Source: Lachnospiraceae bacterium (GTDB lineage: Bacteria > Bacillota > Clostridia > Lachnospirales > Lachnospiraceae). Taken from it: a stretch of DNA of 56,552 nucleotides. The notes under the pieces are model-generated. The model did no database searches. It saw only the letters and a program-made list of their open reading frames with translations, and was not told the DNA's origin. Below are positions 49,576 to 56,552 of this stretch, one piece after another (the stretch's first letter is position 1; every line of letters begins with the position of its first letter). The DNA lies in the NCBI GenBank assembly GCA_017450065.1, contig JAFSYI010000015.1:1-56552 (forward strand), in the 5' to 3' direction. Both the position numbers and the translations under genes were made by a program.

Positions 49576-51003
49576 TTATTTTCCGAGCAGTTCCTCACCG
49601 ATTTTTACTACATCTCCGGCTCCCATAGTTATCAACAGGTCCCCGCTCATACAATTTTCTACCAGAAATTCTTCTATCTCTTTGAATGTGGAAAAGCTGT
49701 ACGCATCGCATCCTTTTTTTCTCAGCTCCCTGCATAAAAGCTCTGAACTCATTCCCAGTGTGTCCTTCTCTCTCGCAGCATATATGGGAGCCAGCACTAC
49801 CATATCCGCAAGGGAAAGGGCATCCGCAAATTCATCAAAAAACGCCCTGGTCCTTGTGTAGGTATGCGGCTGGAATACGCATACGATATTCTCATGCGGA
49901 TAGTTCTTCGCAGCCCTTAGAGTGGCTCTTATCTCGGTGGGATGATGCGCGTAATCATCTATGATCGTAATGTCTCCTAGCTTCCCTTTATACTGAAACC
50001 TTCGGTCGGTTCCCTTAAAGTCAAGAAAGGCTCCCGCTATCGTATCAGATCCTATACCAAGATGTTCAGCGAGCGCTATTGCGGCAAGAGCGTTACCGAT
50101 ATTATGCTCTCCGGGAACAAGAAGCCTTATCCTTATGTCTTCGTCCGCTGCCGGTGCTTTATCCCGCGCAGCCGTTAAGTCCTTACTCCTTACAATCTTA
50201 AATGACGCGCAGCCCTTATTATCATATTCAATATCCGACGCCGAATAATCCGCGCCGTTTCCGCCCGCATTTCCCGGAGAAACGGTTATCACCCTGCACT
50301 TAAGCCCCTCCGTGATCTCCGTATATTTATCAATATCCGAACTGATCACCAGCACTCCGTCTTCCGGAATAAGTCCGGCAAATCTCCTAAACGAAGACCT
50401 TATATCGTTTATATCCTTAAAGAAATCCAGATGATCCTCTTCTATATTAAGTATGATGCCGGCGGTGGGATTAAAGCTTAAGAAGCTGTTCGTATATTCG
50501 CAGGCTTCCGTAACAAAATACTCCGACGCACCGATCCTTATATTTCCGCCGATCTCCTTAAGCATGCCGCCCACCGAAACCGTCGGATCAAGCCCCGCCT
50601 TCATAAGTATATCGGTTACCATGGATGTCGTGGTCGTCTTACCGTGTGTTCCCGAAACGGCAACGGCAACCCCGTAATTCTTCATGATCTGGCCAAGCAG
50701 CTCCGCCCGGGTAAGCATGGGGATATTGCGTCTCTTTACCTCCATGAATTCCTCATTGTCTTCTCTTATGGCTGCCGTATAAACAACAAGGTCAATGCCG
50801 TCCTTTATATTATCTGCGCACTGTCCGTAATATACGGTTACGCCCTTTCCTTCAAGCACCCTCGTAAGCTCCGACGGCTCTCTGTCTGAGCCCGATACCT
50901 TAAATCCGCGGTCAAGCAGGATTTCCGCCAGACCGCTCATGCTTATACCGCCTATTCCGATAAAATGAACACTCACCGGATTACTGTAATCGATCGTATA
51001 CAT
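49576..51003 (-). CDS. murC: UDP-N-acetylmuramate--L-alanine ligase
   Basis: A 475-residue cytosolic Mur ligase adding L-Ala to UDP-MurNAc with ATP. It has the N-terminal FIGIGGISMSGLAEILLDRG, ATP loop VSGTHGKTTTTSM (about residues 115-127), NIEEDHLDFF, and DYAHHPTEIRATLRAAKNYP with the C-terminal domain. It is complete and of usual length. No other mur gene lies beside it; it is transcribed leftward with ahcY 36 bp upstream. Confidence 0.96.
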   Translation of the reverse strand: MYTIDYSNPVSVHFIGIGGISMSGLAEILLDRGFKVSGSDREPSELTRVLEGKGVTVYYGQCADNIKDGIDLVVYTAAIREDNEEFMEVKRRNIPMLTRAELLGQIMKNYGVAVAVSGTHGKTTTTSMVTDILMKAGLDPTVSVGGMLKEIGGNIRIGASEYFVTEACEYTNSFLSFNPTAGIILNIEEDHLDFFKDINDIRSSFRRFAGLIPEDGVLVISSDIDKYTEITEGLKCRVITVSPGNAGGNGADYSASDIEYDNKGCASFKIVRSKDLTAARDKAPAADEDIRIRLLVPGEHNIGNALAAIALAEHLGIGSDTIAGAFLDFKGTDRRFQYKGKLGDITIIDDYAHHPTEIRATLRAAKNYPHENIVCVFQPHTYTRTRAFFDEFADALSLADMVVLAPIYAAREKDTLGMSSELLCRELRKKGCDAYSFSTFKEIEEFLVENCMSGDLLITMGAGDVVKIGEELLGK

Positions 51004-51039
51004 TTCTGATTTCCTTTACAATGACTTATTCTTTGCTGT

Positions 51040-52287
51040 TTATACGCTTGCGGAATTAAGATATTTTACCTGTTCCTCAGTCAGAACATCTATATGCTTG
51101 CCGAGGAAAGCAAGCTTCCTTACTGCAACGTCATTATCCACTTCCCTCGGAACATCGATGATCATCTTATCAAGCTGACCCTCATGCTCTACAAGATACT
51201 TGGCCGACAGTGCCTGAATGGCAAATGACATATCCATGATCTCAGCGGGATGTCCGTCGCCTGCTGCCAGATTAACGAGACGTCCCTCGGCAAGTATGTA
51301 TACCCACTGTCCCGTAGGGAGCTTATATCCCATGATATTCTTCCGCATCTCTCTTGTTTCAACAGCATTGGCCTTAAGCCATGCCATATCTATCTCGCAG
51401 TCAAAATGACCTGCGTTACACATGATGGCCCCGTCCTTGACTACCGCAAAATCCTCTTTATCGATGACCTTTTCACAGCCTGTTACCGTAATGAAGAAAT
51501 CTCCTGTCTTTGCGGCCTCATTCATCGGCATTACTTCGAATCCGTCCATTACGGCTTCTATGGCCTTAACCGGATCGACCTCGGTCACTATAACCTTGGC
51601 GCCGAGACCCTTGGCGCGCATGGCCACGCCCTTGCCGCACCATCCGTAACCCGCAACGACGACATTCTTACCGGCAACTATAAGATTGGTGGTCCTGTTG
51701 ATGCCGTCCCACACCGACTGGCCGGTACCGTATCTGTTATCAAAGAAATGCTTGCAGTCCGCGTTGTTTACAAGCACCATGGGGAACTTAAGAGTTCCCT
51801 CCCTGTCCATCGCAAGCAGACGGAGTATACCCGTGGTAGTCTCTTCACAGCCGCCGATAACTCCCGGTATAAGATGTGTAAGCCCGGTATGCATCATATG
51901 TACCAGATCTCCGCCGTCATCAATGATGATATTGGGACCCTGTTCAAGCACGGCTCTTATATGCGCATTATATTCCTCCGGCGTTGCATCATACCACGCA
52001 TGAACCTCCAGTCCTGCCTTAACCAGCGCGGCAGCCACATCATCCTGTGTAGAGAGCGGGTTCGACCCGGTAACGTACATATCCGCTCCTCCTGCCTTAA
52101 GCACAAGACAGAGGTATGCCGTCTTGGCTTCAAGATGGACCGACAGCGCTATCTTCTTGCCTGCAAAGGGCTTAGTCTCACTGAACTCCTTCTCAAGGGT
52201 TCTTAACAGATCGCAGTTCCTCTTAACCCATTCAATCTTTCTCTCACCTGACTCCGCCAGATTAATATCCCTTATCTCACTGCCCAT
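51040..52287 (-). CDS. ahcY: Adenosylhomocysteinase
   Basis: A 415-residue NAD-dependent enzyme splitting S-adenosylhomocysteine to adenosine and homocysteine. The motifs are AKTAYLCLVLKAGGADMYVT, DDGGDLVHMM, GCEETTTGILRL, NADCKHFFDNRYGTGQSVWD and the NAD loop VAGYGWCGKGVAMRAKGLGA. The C-terminus is of the shorter bacterial/archaeal type. The start at 52287 (MGSEIRD) follows AAGGAGG by 6 nt; in-frame ATGs upstream lack a site. A SAM-dependent methyltransferase gene lies next upstream, consistent with recycling of its product. Confidence 0.95.
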   Translation of the reverse strand: MGSEIRDINLAESGERKIEWVKRNCDLLRTLEKEFSETKPFAGKKIALSVHLEAKTAYLCLVLKAGGADMYVTGSNPLSTQDDVAAALVKAGLEVHAWYDATPEEYNAHIRAVLEQGPNIIIDDGGDLVHMMHTGLTHLIPGVIGGCEETTTGILRLLAMDREGTLKFPMVLVNNADCKHFFDNRYGTGQSVWDGINRTTNLIVAGKNVVVAGYGWCGKGVAMRAKGLGAKVIVTEVDPVKAIEAVMDGFEVMPMNEAAKTGDFFITVTGCEKVIDKEDFAVVKDGAIMCNAGHFDCEIDMAWLKANAVETREMRKNIMGYKLPTGQWVYILAEGRLVNLAAGDGHPAEIMDMSFAIQALSAKYLVEHEGQLDKMIIDVPREVDNDVAVRKLAFLGKHIDVLTEEQVKYLNSASV

Positions 52288-52424
52288 TTGTATCCTCCTT
52301 ATTATGGCCGGTAACCATGCGGTTACTGTGATTATTTCGTTCCCGGACAAGAGCACCCATCTGCCGGGAACTTATAAACAGTTGCATTATGTAACCAATA
52401 TATGTGCTGTTCTGAATAGTTAGT

Positions 52425-53615
52425 TCATTTTCTTCTTAGTATAAAATGAAGCTCCGACGAGAATTCGCTCTCATCAAGGACAAGCTGCAGCTTATCCATA
52501 AGCGGAGTGAATTTCTCGGCAAACATATCCGCGAATTCTTCGTTGCCGTTCTTTCTCATTGATACGCTTATGAAGCGGTACAGATCATTGATGTCGGATC
52601 CGAAGCGCCATTCATAAGCTACCTCAAAGCCTATTGACTCTGCCATTACCCTTATGGATTCATCCGTAAAAAGATGTGTATGCGTTCCTCCCATATGCCG
52701 GTTATAGCAGTCCTGAAACGCTGTTTCAAATGCACACGAAAACGAGAACATTGGCACGGAAGCATACAGATATTTAATATTCTTATTGTCTCTTACCGCA
52801 TTAAGGTTATCCTTAAGGTGGATAAGATGCTCAAGCACGCCTATGGCGGATATGACGTTGGCGTCTGTATTCCTTATATAAGACGATGAATCCGTAAGCC
52901 CCACACATTTAAGATACTTCGCCCCTTCTCCGCCTTGCTCTGTTCCGGCTGCAGAAGCTCCATTACTCCCTGTTGCTTCATCAGTACCGGATCCGTCCAT
53001 ACCCATCATCAGATTTCCGAATTCAACCTCGGTATCCGATACCTCGATCCCCGTCGAGCTTATACCGAAGCTGTGAAGGGCAGCCACAAAATAGCCGCAG
53101 CCTGCGCCGATATCCAGATCCCTGATCTCTGAAATCCCGTCCTTTTTAAGACTGTCTATAAGGAACTGCGCCTTGGGAACATATATCATGTTCATCCTGC
53201 GGTCATAGCTTTCCTTATCCTTCATGCTGTAATTCTTCGAATAGTCATCTTCAACATAGACCTTGGACGCAAAATCATCTGTGTCTTCATGCGCGCTGTT
53301 AAGATGACCGCATTCCGGACATACTATATAATCTATGCCGTGCGAACGAACGATACAGTCACCGTGTCCTTTCTCTTCTCCCGCCGGACCGGCTTTACTC
53401 TGTTCACATGCCTTCGTATCTGTCCGGTCATTCCTCGCATCTGCAGGATATCCAAGAGGGCTTCCGCATATCTTGCAGACCGTCCTTAAGGGCTGTCCGT
53501 TTAATATATCTGCCATCCCGTCGGCCATTTTAAGCATTCCGTCATTATTATTGAAAAAGTTCTGCTTCAGCGAATTAAGATCGCCGAAGGATTTGCCGTA
53601 TTTCTTTTCTGTCAT
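52425..53615 (-). CDS. SAM-dependent methyltransferase with N-terminal zinc-ribbon-like motif
   Basis: A 396-residue class I methyltransferase. CKICGSPLG (about residue 42) and a later CPECGHLN form two C-x2-C pairs, separated by a hydrophilic insert of about 50 residues. SAM motif I is DLDIGAGCGYFVAALHSFGI (about residues 170-190), then STGIEVSDTEVEF, and ISAIGVLEHLIHLKDNLNAV as the post-motif. The layout resembles sugar C-methyltransferases and Methyltransf_23 enzymes; the substrate is unknown. Acidic, Ser/Gly-rich inserts look expanded. ahcY follows downstream. Confidence 0.8.
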   Translation of the reverse strand: MTEKKYGKSFGDLNSLKQNFFNNNDGMLKMADGMADILNGQPLRTVCKICGSPLGYPADARNDRTDTKACEQSKAGPAGEEKGHGDCIVRSHGIDYIVCPECGHLNSAHEDTDDFASKVYVEDDYSKNYSMKDKESYDRRMNMIYVPKAQFLIDSLKKDGISEIRDLDIGAGCGYFVAALHSFGISSTGIEVSDTEVEFGNLMMGMDGSGTDEATGSNGASAAGTEQGGEGAKYLKCVGLTDSSSYIRNTDANVISAIGVLEHLIHLKDNLNAVRDNKNIKYLYASVPMFSFSCAFETAFQDCYNRHMGGTHTHLFTDESIRVMAESIGFEVAYEWRFGSDINDLYRFISVSMRKNGNEEFADMFAEKFTPLMDKLQLVLDESEFSSELHFILRRK

Positions 53616-53734
53616 CAGTTACCTCATCATCATCTGTAACATCAGGTGTAATTAATAACATGAGCTGCAATCAGCGTCATGTGCCGTAACAGCAACGTAG
53701 CCGCAATCAGCATCATGAGCCGTAATCAGCAAAC

Positions 53735-53765
53735 AACGTCCGCGCCGTTTACCGGCACGGACGTT
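53735..53765 (-). terminator. Terminator after butyrate kinase
   Basis: 53735-53747 pairs with 53753-53765 (AACGTCCG..GCCG with CGGC..CGGACGTT, one mismatch) around TTTAC. It lies 14 bp beyond the buk stop. Upstream, 53672-53730 holds imperfect repeats of GCAATCAGC(A/G)TCATG. Confidence 0.65.
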
Positions 53766-53778
53766 CTTATCTTAAATA

Positions 53779-54846
53779 TTAGTATTTCATGGCCTCTTCT
53801 TCACCGTTCACAACAGCAAGACCACCCTGTGCAAGAGCAAGCAGCTCATCCTCTCCCGGATATACCGTGAACGGAGCTATCCACTCACAGCGCTTCTTAA
53901 GCTCGGCAACCACATATTTATCATATGCGATACCGCCGGTAACTACTATCCTGTCGACCTTACCGTCAAGAACGGTTGCCATTGCTCCGATATTCTTTGA
54001 TACCTGCATGATAAAGGCATCCCTTACTTCTGCGGCATGGGTATCACCATCCTGAACCATCTTCTCTACATCTCTTAGATCGTTCGTTCCGCAGTATGCG
54101 TTGAATCCGCCGTCTCCGACAAGCTTCTTATACACCTCTGCTTCCGTATACTTGCCCGAGAAGCACATCTTAACAAGATCACCTACGGGAACCGCACCTG
54201 CTCTCTCGGGTGAGAAAGCACCGTCTCCGTCAAGAGCGTTGAATATATCGATAACCTTACCGTTCTTATGAGGACCTACCGATACGCCGCCGCCCATATG
54301 AACGACGATAAGATTAAGATCCTTGTATGCCTTCCCTGCTTCCCTGGCATATCTCTTGGCTACAGCCTTCTGGTTGAGCGCATGGAAAATAGATTTCCTC
54401 GGAAGCTCGGGAACTCCTGAATACCTCGAAATGGGCATAAGCTCATCAACGACAACGGGATCTACGATAAATGAGGGAACTCCCACTTCATCGCCTATCT
54501 CACGCGCAAGGATACCGCCGAGATTGGACGCATGCTGTCCCGAAACACCGACCTTAAGATCCTCTATAAGAGCATCTGATGTTTCATAGGTTCCTCCGGG
54601 TATGGGCTTAAGCATGCCGCCGCGGCCTACCACGAAGTCGAGTGACTTTATGTCGAAATCCTTCTTCTTAAGGAAGTTCGTGATTATTTCCTTACGGAAA
54701 TCCTTCTGATCCACTATCGAAGCGAACTGTGCTATCTCCTCAGTGGTGTGACGCAGTGTTTCATCAAATAATAAGTTCTCATCCTCGAATACGCCGATCT
54801 TTGTCGATGTCGATCCGGGATTGATTATAAGGCTTTTCTTTCCCAT
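53779..54846 (-). CDS. buk: Butyrate kinase
   Basis: A 355-residue ASKHA-fold kinase turning butyryl phosphate and ADP into butyrate and ATP. Motifs are [75 protein letters not shown] and [16 protein letters not shown]. The length matches the family; acetate kinase would be about 400 residues with different motifs. It follows ptb by 94 bp, giving the Ptb-Buk butyrate route. Confidence 0.95.
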   Translation of the reverse strand: MGKKSLIINPGSTSTKIGVFEDENLLFDETLRHTTEEIAQFASIVDQKDFRKEIITNFLKKKDFDIKSLDFVVGRGGMLKPIPGGTYETSDALIEDLKVGVSGQHASNLGGILAREIGDEVGVPSFIVDPVVVDELMPISRYSGVPELPRKSIFHALNQKAVAKRYAREAGKAYKDLNLIVVHMGGGVSVGPHKNGKVIDIFNALDGDGAFSPERAGAVPVGDLVKMCFSGKYTEAEVYKKLVGDGGFNAYCGTNDLRDVEKMVQDGDTHAAEVRDAFIMQVSKNIGAMATVLDGKVDRIVVTGGIAYDKYVVAELKKRCEWIAPFTVYPGEDELLALAQGGLAVVNGEEEAMKY

Positions 54847-54940
54847 GTTTTCTCCTTTTCAGTATCTGTCTGTTTTATTAACCTTAACCTGATATATACT
54901 TCCGGTCATGGAAATATCTGACTCACTTATCCGTTCTTTC

Positions 54941-55864
54941 TTATTTCTTCTTCGACAGCTCTTCCGCAACGATAGCGGCAAGTGCGATCGAATTAACCTT
55001 GGTCTCGAACGAATCGGAACGCGAGGTCAGCACTACCGGAGCCTTGGTTCCCGTAAGGATACATCCGTTCTTAACTTCCGGAACCATATGGACTATAGCC
55101 TTGTAGGTAAGATTACCTGAATGGATGTCAGGGAACAGAAGCACATCGGCATCTCCTGCAACCTTACGTCCGGTAGCACCCTTCTCTTCTGCCGCTTCCT
55201 TATAAAGTGCGATATCAAACGAAAGAGGGCCGTCTACGATGCAGTCCTTTATCTCACCTTCTTCGTTAAGTCTTGTAAGCTCTGCCGCTTCCACCGTGCA
55301 GGGCATCTTCTCATTTACCGTCTCAAGCGCTGCAAGAGGAGCAACCTTGGGCATGTTTACGCCGCAGGCCCTGGCTACTTCCACCGTATAATCTATGATG
55401 CATTTCTTATCCTCAAGCGTAGGATACGGCATGAAAGCCACGTCTGTCAGGAACAGGAGCCTGTCAAAGCCGGGGATTTCAAAAACCGCAACATGGGACA
55501 GCGGCTTGCCTGTACGAAGTCCCACTTCCTTATTGAGTACGCTTCTTAAGAATGTGGCTGTCGGAAGCAGTCCCTTCATATACATATCAGCCTCACCGTC
55601 ATGTACCAGCTTAACCGCCTTAAGTGAAGCCTCGGTAACATCCTTCTCATCGATGATCGTATAATCATCCATATTCATCCCGAGCTCTCCGCCTATCTTC
55701 CTTATCTCATCCTCATCACCGACAAGGATGGCATCTGCGATGTCTCTTTCCTTTGCAGCCTTGATGGCCTCCAGAACCGCCTGATCCTGTGCTACTGCGA
55801 CCGCTACCTTTTTCCTGCTGATGGAAGACAGGTTTGCCGTCAGTTCCTTGAAATTCTTTGCCAT
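54941..55864 (-). CDS. ptb: Phosphate butyryltransferase
   Basis: A 307-residue member of the phosphate acetyl/butyryl transferase family, converting butyryl-CoA and phosphate to butyryl phosphate. It has VAVAQDQAVLEAIKAAKERD, DAILVGDEDEIRKIGGELGM, ADMYMKGLLPTATFLRSVLN, VDGPLSFDIALYKEAAEEKG and DVLLFPDIHSGNLTYKAIVH. The length fits Ptb rather than Pta. It lies upstream of buk on the same strand with strong ribosome sites, so the two form the classical ptb-buk operon. Confidence 0.95.
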   Translation of the reverse strand: MAKNFKELTANLSSISRKKVAVAVAQDQAVLEAIKAAKERDIADAILVGDEDEIRKIGGELGMNMDDYTIIDEKDVTEASLKAVKLVHDGEADMYMKGLLPTATFLRSVLNKEVGLRTGKPLSHVAVFEIPGFDRLLFLTDVAFMPYPTLEDKKCIIDYTVEVARACGVNMPKVAPLAALETVNEKMPCTVEAAELTRLNEEGEIKDCIVDGPLSFDIALYKEAAEEKGATGRKVAGDADVLLFPDIHSGNLTYKAIVHMVPEVKNGCILTGTKAPVVLTSRSDSFETKVNSIALAAIVAEELSKKK

Positions 55865-55919
55865 TTCTTCATCCTTCTTTCCTTTACTTTATATCTACCG
55901 AAATCATTCCGGATCGATC

Positions 55920-56321
55920 CTAAAACCCGTTCTCTTCAAACCACTTAAGGCCCTCTGCCTCGGTTATGAAGTACTTATTGACAGTCTCGGGCGAATTGGA
56001 CATCTGTTTATGCCTTGACGACTGCACGGATACCTCATAGGAATTACCCTCTATATAGGCGATGAGCTTACATCCTGCCTTGGCAAGAGTCTCATGAAGC
56101 TTCACATACTGTCCGCTTCCCTTGGGGCTGACCTGCTGAAGCTCTTCAATAAAAGCCATATAGGCGAAGCCCTTCTCGTCATGCCAGTCTTCCGTAAGCT
56201 CTACAATGGTTTCATACAGCCACTCGATCTCGTGCGCATGCGCAACTCCGCGGCCCTTGGAATAAACTATCCTTCTGCTTTCATCAGTCCATACTCTAAA
56301 GCTCTCTTTTTCCTTCTCCAT
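55920..56321 (-). CDS. Conserved protein of unknown function upstream of ptb
   Basis: A 133-residue soluble protein: RVWTDESRRIVYSKGRGVAH, EIEWLYETIVELTEDWHDEK, GFAYMAFIEELQQVSPKGSG, LIAYIEGNSYEVSVQSSRHK, ending ITEAEGLKWFEENGF. The alternating strand-helix layout and C-terminal WFEEN end recall SpoIIAA/STAS-like small proteins, but this is only an impression. The start at 56321 follows GGAGACAGAG; the longer open frame upstream has no ribosome site. It lies 55 bp before ptb, perhaps in the same transcript. Confidence 0.65.
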   Translation of the reverse strand: MEKEKESFRVWTDESRRIVYSKGRGVAHAHEIEWLYETIVELTEDWHDEKGFAYMAFIEELQQVSPKGSGQYVKLHETLAKAGCKLIAYIEGNSYEVSVQSSRHKQMSNSPETVNKYFITEAEGLKWFEENGF

Positions 56322-56509
56322 ACTCTGTCTCCGTCTCAATATGATTATTAACGTAGTACCTTTGAAAATATTCAGAACAGGCTCAAAATACTTCGTATTT
56401 TTCGCTTTATTGGATTCATCCAGCATGTATACTAAATTCGAAAATACCTCATTAAGTATACATGCATGGCTCACACTAAGCTCGAAAAAGTCTACACTTC
56501 GTTTCGGTC

Positions 56510-56544
56510 GGTGCTGAGCAAACATCCCCCGGATGTTTAGCACC
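56510..56544. other. Hairpin near the window end
   Basis: GGTGC (56510-56514) and AAACATCC (56520-56527) pair with GGATGTTT (56531-56538) and GCACC (56540-56544) in one interrupted stem. The rest of 56322-56552 shows no gene. A terminator of a gene outside the window is possible. Confidence 0.5.
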
Positions 56545-56552
56545 CTCGCTAA

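Noticed and set aside
51250-52206. Long open frame of 318 codons on the plus strand
   Set aside because: It lies entirely antisense to ahcY, has no ribosome site and the product is His/Cys/Arg-rich without any family pattern; it is a shadow of the ahcY codon usage.
1-56552. tRNA, rRNA, T-box or other named RNA genes
   Set aside because: No cloverleaf, rRNA segment or riboswitch consensus could be recognised by reading; a covariance-model scan was not possible here.

Overview
The window looks like chromosomal DNA of a low-to-moderate-GC, Gram-positive, butyrate-forming clostridium, most likely a Lachnospiraceae member (Butyrivibrio/Coprococcus/Roseburia-like). This is inferred from the phosphate butyryltransferase-butyrate kinase pair, the DnaD/DnaI-type replication genes, FtsEX next to an M23 hydrolase, a LoaP-type NusG paralog, strong AGGAGG-like ribosome sites and the absence of any lipid A or LPS-core gene. 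No rRNA, tRNA or CRISPR array was seen.

Layout. (1) 1-3875, leftward: a decaying flank of a glycan cluster. It holds a frameshifted CDP-alcohol phosphotransferase, a GT2 remnant, one intact GT4 glycosyltransferase, a 137-bp direct repeat, an IS21 istA remnant and loaP. (2) 3876-8433: a mobile or regulatory island with a small serine recombinase, a complete IS1182-type element, an Rpn/PD-(D/E)XK gene and a decayed copy of its 3' end. Identical 31-bp hairpin sequences in inverted orientation bracket it; each lies in the leader of the gene set pointing outward. (3) 8434-25769, rightward: an approximately 17-kb surface-polysaccharide operon ending at a strong bidirectional terminator. It encodes both the GDP-heptose route (GmhA, HddA, GmhB-HddC fusion) and the ADP-heptose route (GmhA, HldE, GmhB). 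It also has a GDP-sugar dehydratase and reductase pair, a cupin, TagA, TagD and LicD, two GT9 heptosyltransferase-like enzymes, and Wzy and Wzx. (4) 25875-31716: four genes for secreted or membrane-anchored proteins, three of which share a motif; the group is of unknown function. (5) 31905-56552: mostly housekeeping genes. These are a polyprenyl-phosphate sugar-1-phosphate transferase, PTS enzyme I, CtpA, M23 hydrolase, FtsX and FtsE, a CdaR-like regulator, a GT39-like membrane glycosyltransferase, YjfB, a CPBP protease, RidA, CvfB, Prs, DnaC/DnaI, DnaD, MurC, AhcY, a methyltransferase, Buk and Ptb.

How it works together (inference). Sedoheptulose 7-phosphate is turned into two nucleotide heptoses. 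The GDP-heptose is probably modified to a 6-deoxy or keto-reduced form. GT9, TagA and LicD enzymes assemble and decorate a repeat unit on a polyprenyl carrier, possibly primed by the transferase at 31905-33350, and Wzx and Wzy export and polymerise it. LoaP probably lets RNA polymerase read through these long operons, and the shared leader hairpin is the best candidate for its recognition element. The same two sites also have the geometry of serine-recombinase crossover sites, so a 4.4-kb invertible segment is a rival explanation.
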